Assembly: GCF_003820355.1 (NCBI RefSeq)
Contig: NZ_RPOK01000003.1
Span: 1-64,000 of the forward strand
Direction: 5' to 3'
DNA: 64,000 nucleotides
Origin: Paralteromonas sediminis
Lineage (GTDB): Bacteria > Pseudomonadota > Gammaproteobacteria > Enterobacterales > Alteromonadaceae
The notes below the pieces were generated by a model. It had not been told where the DNA came from, did no database searches, and saw only the letters and a program-made list of their open reading frames with translations. This document shows, piece by piece, positions 61,990-64,000 of this stretch (positions are counted from its first letter, which is position 1; each line of letters begins with the position of its first letter). Position numbers and translations under genes: made by a program.

Positions 61990-62454
61990 ATGGCGAATAT
62001 AAAACAAGAACAACTGATCAAAGCCTTTAAAGAAATCCTAAAAGCGGAAAACGCTGGCTCTCAAGGCGAGATCGTCACCCTACTAAAATCTCAAGGTCAT
62101 AACAATATTAGCCAGTCTAAAATTTCGCGCATGCTGAGTAAATTCGGTGCAGTACGCACTCGTAATGCACGCGGCGAGATGGTGTACTGCTTGCCACCTG
62201 AACTCGGTATGCCTACCGCTAAGAGCCCACTCAAGCAGCTAGTGCTGGACATTGTGCATAACAACGTGATGCTAATCATACGCACCAGCCCAGGTGCGGC
62301 TCAGCTTATCGCCAGATTGTTGGATTCGTTGAGTCAAAAAGACGGTGTATTAGGTACCATTGCCGGAGACGATACTATTTTTATTGCACCAGCTGACACC
62401 AATAAAATTGATGAGCTTAAGCAACGCGTTGAAGATTTGTTTGAAAATGTTTAA
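61990..62454 (+). CDS. argR: Arginine repressor ArgR
   Basis: 154 aa. N-terminal winged helix (residues about 1-72: [20 protein letters not shown]) and C-terminal hexamerisation and arginine-binding domain with [15 protein letters not shown] and [13 protein letters not shown], where the Asp pair binds arginine. It represses arginine biosynthesis when arginine is high. A terminator follows. Confidence 0.96.
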   Translation: MANIKQEQLIKAFKEILKAENAGSQGEIVTLLKSQGHNNISQSKISRMLSKFGAVRTRNARGEMVYCLPPELGMPTAKSPLKQLVLDIVHNNVMLIIRTSPGAAQLIARLLDSLSQKDGVLGTIAGDDTIFIAPADTNKIDELKQRVEDLFENV

Positions 62455-62469
62455 TGCTAACTGCCCAAT

Positions 62470-62498
62470 AAAAAGGGCCGCTATATGCGGCCCTTTTT
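62470..62498. terminator. Bidirectional intrinsic terminator
   Basis: GGGCCGC (62475-62481), 5-base loop, GCGGCCC (62487-62493), A-run before and T-run after. It separates argR from the convergent TonB receptor gene. Confidence 0.93.
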
Positions 62499-62512
62499 CA
62501 TTCTAAACACGT

Positions 62513-64000
62513 TTAGAATTTATACTGAACACCAAAACGAATTTCGTATGCTGACGCATTTCGCTTAGTGAAAGGTGAATCATCGATTTCGCTGAACTGA
62601 TAGTTACCGTCCTGCTCTTCCAATACACCCCAGCTGTCATTCAACAGGTTGGTAAAGTTGTCGATTACGAAGAACGCTGACGCTCTGTGATCACTCATAA
62701 AGCCTGGAAGTTCCTGCGTTACTCGAATGTCAACTTTCGCCCATGAAGGGCCCTCTTGACCATTTCGCTCTTCACCAAGAACCAGTACCAAACCATCTTC
62801 AGTTAGTTCACCAAGAGGTCCTCTGCGGTCATAGGTACCTGTGCCGCGTTCTGTCAAGCTGTACACTTCACCAGACTGGTAAACAGCAAACATGGAGAAG
62901 CGGGTGTCGTAACCTGAGAAGAACTCAGTAGTGTAGTTCAGAGTACCTGTCAGTCTGTGCTCGATGTTGTAGTTTGACGTTGAAGCAACTTCGCCCTGTG
63001 CATCGCGACGAGCGGTACGCTGGTAATTAGACACTGCTTGCGAGCTTACCAAGCCTTGAACATCTTTGGCATCACTGTAGGCATAACCCAATGTCCAGGT
63101 AATACCATTGTCGTGCTCACCTGCAAAACCTGCAGACAAAATGTATGAAGAGGCATCAGTGTCTGCATTGGTTACAACGTAAGACTCAATTCGGTTTGAC
63201 TCGTACTCTGGTAATGCATTCGTGTAAACTTGATCGCCATTGCCGTTAAGTACGGGATCCAAGTCACCACGCTTAACCATAAGCGCATCTTTGCTTCTGG
63301 AGATTAAGATATCAAAGTTAGCCGTAATCTCATCAGTTAGAGTATGTGTAGAACCAATCGATAACTTCCACTCAGAAGGCATATCAAAGTCTGGGTCAAG
63401 ATAGTTTACATCAGCAAACTCACTGAACTGACCAAGGTTTGCATTAACTGCATCATACGCTGCAGAAGGAATACCCCAGCCCGCGGCGTTTGGTCTGCCA
63501 TCTTCAGCACCTGAATGAGGCACATCAAACAAGCTCTGACCGTCTTCAAGGCCTGCATCACGAACCTGGAATGTTTTACCACCCGTTCTAACGAAGCTGT
63601 TAGTTAGCCAAACAGCAGGATTACCGCCTGAGTACAAGCCCAAGCCACCGCGAAGAATGATGTCGTCTGACAAGTCATAGGTTACGCTAAATCTTGGTTG
63701 TAGTAGTGAAACACCGTCTAATGTTTGTGCGTTGGTAAAACCATAATCCGCCTCAAACAACGGGTTAGCAGCAGGTGTGTCGCTAGTGTCGTATTCGTCA
63801 TAGCGTAGACCAAACACCATATTCAAACCAATCATGGCTTCGAAGTCATACTGAGCGTACAAAGTATTGGTCGCGTATTCCCAAGTTCCAGCCACGTCGT
63901 TAACGTCGCCAGTCGCAGCATTCTCATAAATAAAGCTTGAAGGCGTACCAGCACGGAAGTCATCGATGCTGTTGAATACAATTTCAGATTCAGAATAACG
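62513..64000 (-). CDS. TonB-dependent receptor, C-terminal part (runs off the right edge)
   Basis: 495 codons are visible, in one frame with no stop to base 64000, so the start lies outside the window. The sequence is an outer-membrane beta-barrel: repeated aromatic-ended strands, YEIRFGVQYKF as the terminal strand ending in Phe, and LQPRFSVTYDLSDDIILRGGLGLYSGG typical of TonB receptors, probably Oar-like. Its plug and TonB box are not seen. The ligand is unknown. An in-frame GTG at 63895 is internal, not a start. Confidence 0.88.
   Translation of the reverse strand, partial: RYSESEIVFNSIDDFRAGTPSSFIYENAATGDVNDVAGTWEYATNTLYAQYDFEAMIGLNMVFGLRYDEYDTSDTPAANPLFEADYGFTNAQTLDGVSLLQPRFSVTYDLSDDIILRGGLGLYSGGNPAVWLTNSFVRTGGKTFQVRDAGLEDGQSLFDVPHSGAEDGRPNAAGWGIPSAAYDAVNANLGQFSEFADVNYLDPDFDMPSEWKLSIGSTHTLTDEITANFDILISRSKDALMVKRGDLDPVLNGNGDQVYTNALPEYESNRIESYVVTNADTDASSYILSAGFAGEHDNGITWTLGYAYSDAKDVQGLVSSQAVSNYQRTARRDAQGEVASTSNYNIEHRLTGTLNYTTEFFSGYDTRFSMFAVYQSGEVYSLTERGTGTYDRRGPLGELTEDGLVLVLGEERNGQEGPSWAKVDIRVTQELPGFMSDHRASAFFVIDNFTNLLNDSWGVLEEQDGNYQFSEIDDSPFTKRNASAYEIRFGVQYKF

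Noticed and set aside
62501-62518. Palindrome TTCTAAACACGTTTAGAA beside the argR/TonB-receptor terminator
   Set aside because: It overlaps the last codons of the receptor gene; an operator at the 3' end of two convergent genes is unlikely. Kept only as a note.
1-64000. CRISPR arrays, tRNA genes, insertion sequences, phage or integrative elements
   Set aside because: I looked for direct-repeat arrays, tRNA-like cloverleaf ends, transposase or integrase proteins and att-like duplications and found none I could support.

Overview
The window looks like a chromosome segment of a marine gammaproteobacterium of the order Alteromonadales, probably Alteromonadaceae. The pointers are a complete Na+-translocating NQR operon with its maturation factors, FabV, FabR, DusA, TrmA, FldB, YbdG, a TIGR03899-type protein and a TIGR04219-type outer-membrane protein, together with the general look of the proteins. 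A genus cannot be named from the sequence alone. The content is mostly core metabolism. I found no transposase, integrase, phage module, CRISPR array or tRNA gene, and gene strands change often, with intrinsic terminators between several convergent pairs.

Layout. The left edge (1-340) is the leader and tandem promoters of an rRNA operon read leftward, so the 16S gene should begin at or just beyond base 1. 498-9583 holds a membrane-anchored RRM protein, a DUF5610-like protein, trmA, a small membrane protein/XRE pair, a serine-hydrolase relic fused to a TPR tail, and a secreted CocE-type peptidase divergent from a ToxR-like TolB-propeller regulator. 9613-13703 holds a secreted repeat protein, a decayed stretch, and the fabR/desaturase pair with a visible FabR-type operator. 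13824-25755 holds a UDG-superfamily protein, a REC-DUF3369-GGDEF-EAL protein, cysJIH for assimilatory sulfate reduction, envelope proteins, a PspC cluster with a 57-residue gene, and dusA. 25854-30962 holds two tandem acyltransferases, a YbdG-type channel, a YggN-like protein and a YeeZ-like protein. 30951-43552 is a mosaic: NSS symporter, SDR, DCC protein, msrA, PhoD-like phosphatase, fldB, a putative zinc peptidase, an orphan ExbD, trmN, a PLP dehydratase and an MBL hydrolase. 43545-51994 is dinB under a LexA box, then nqrM, apbE and nqrFEDCBA, all on the minus strand. 52256-64000 holds fabV, a TRAP transporter of TakPQM type, fklB, ppc, lepB, mdh divergent from argR, and the 3' part of a TonB-dependent receptor that runs off the right edge.

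How the genes work together. nqrABCDEF encodes the Na+-pumping NADH:quinone oxidoreductase. ApbE attaches FMN to NqrB and NqrC, and NqrM helps mature the iron site. CysJ, CysI and CysH turn PAPS into sulfide. FabR and the desaturase form a likely local circuit for unsaturated fatty acids, and FabV completes the fatty-acid elongation cycle. PEP carboxylase and malate dehydrogenase sit at the oxaloacetate node, and ArgR lies beside mdh with an ARG box between them.

I see no convincing unknown multigene system. The best leads are the rearranged serine hydrolase, the putative FabR operator at the desaturase, the HEWFH protein beside fldB, the orphan ExbD, the short gene in the PspC cluster, and the terminator inside the nqr-apbE region. 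All functions are read from motifs and remembered families; no database search was run.
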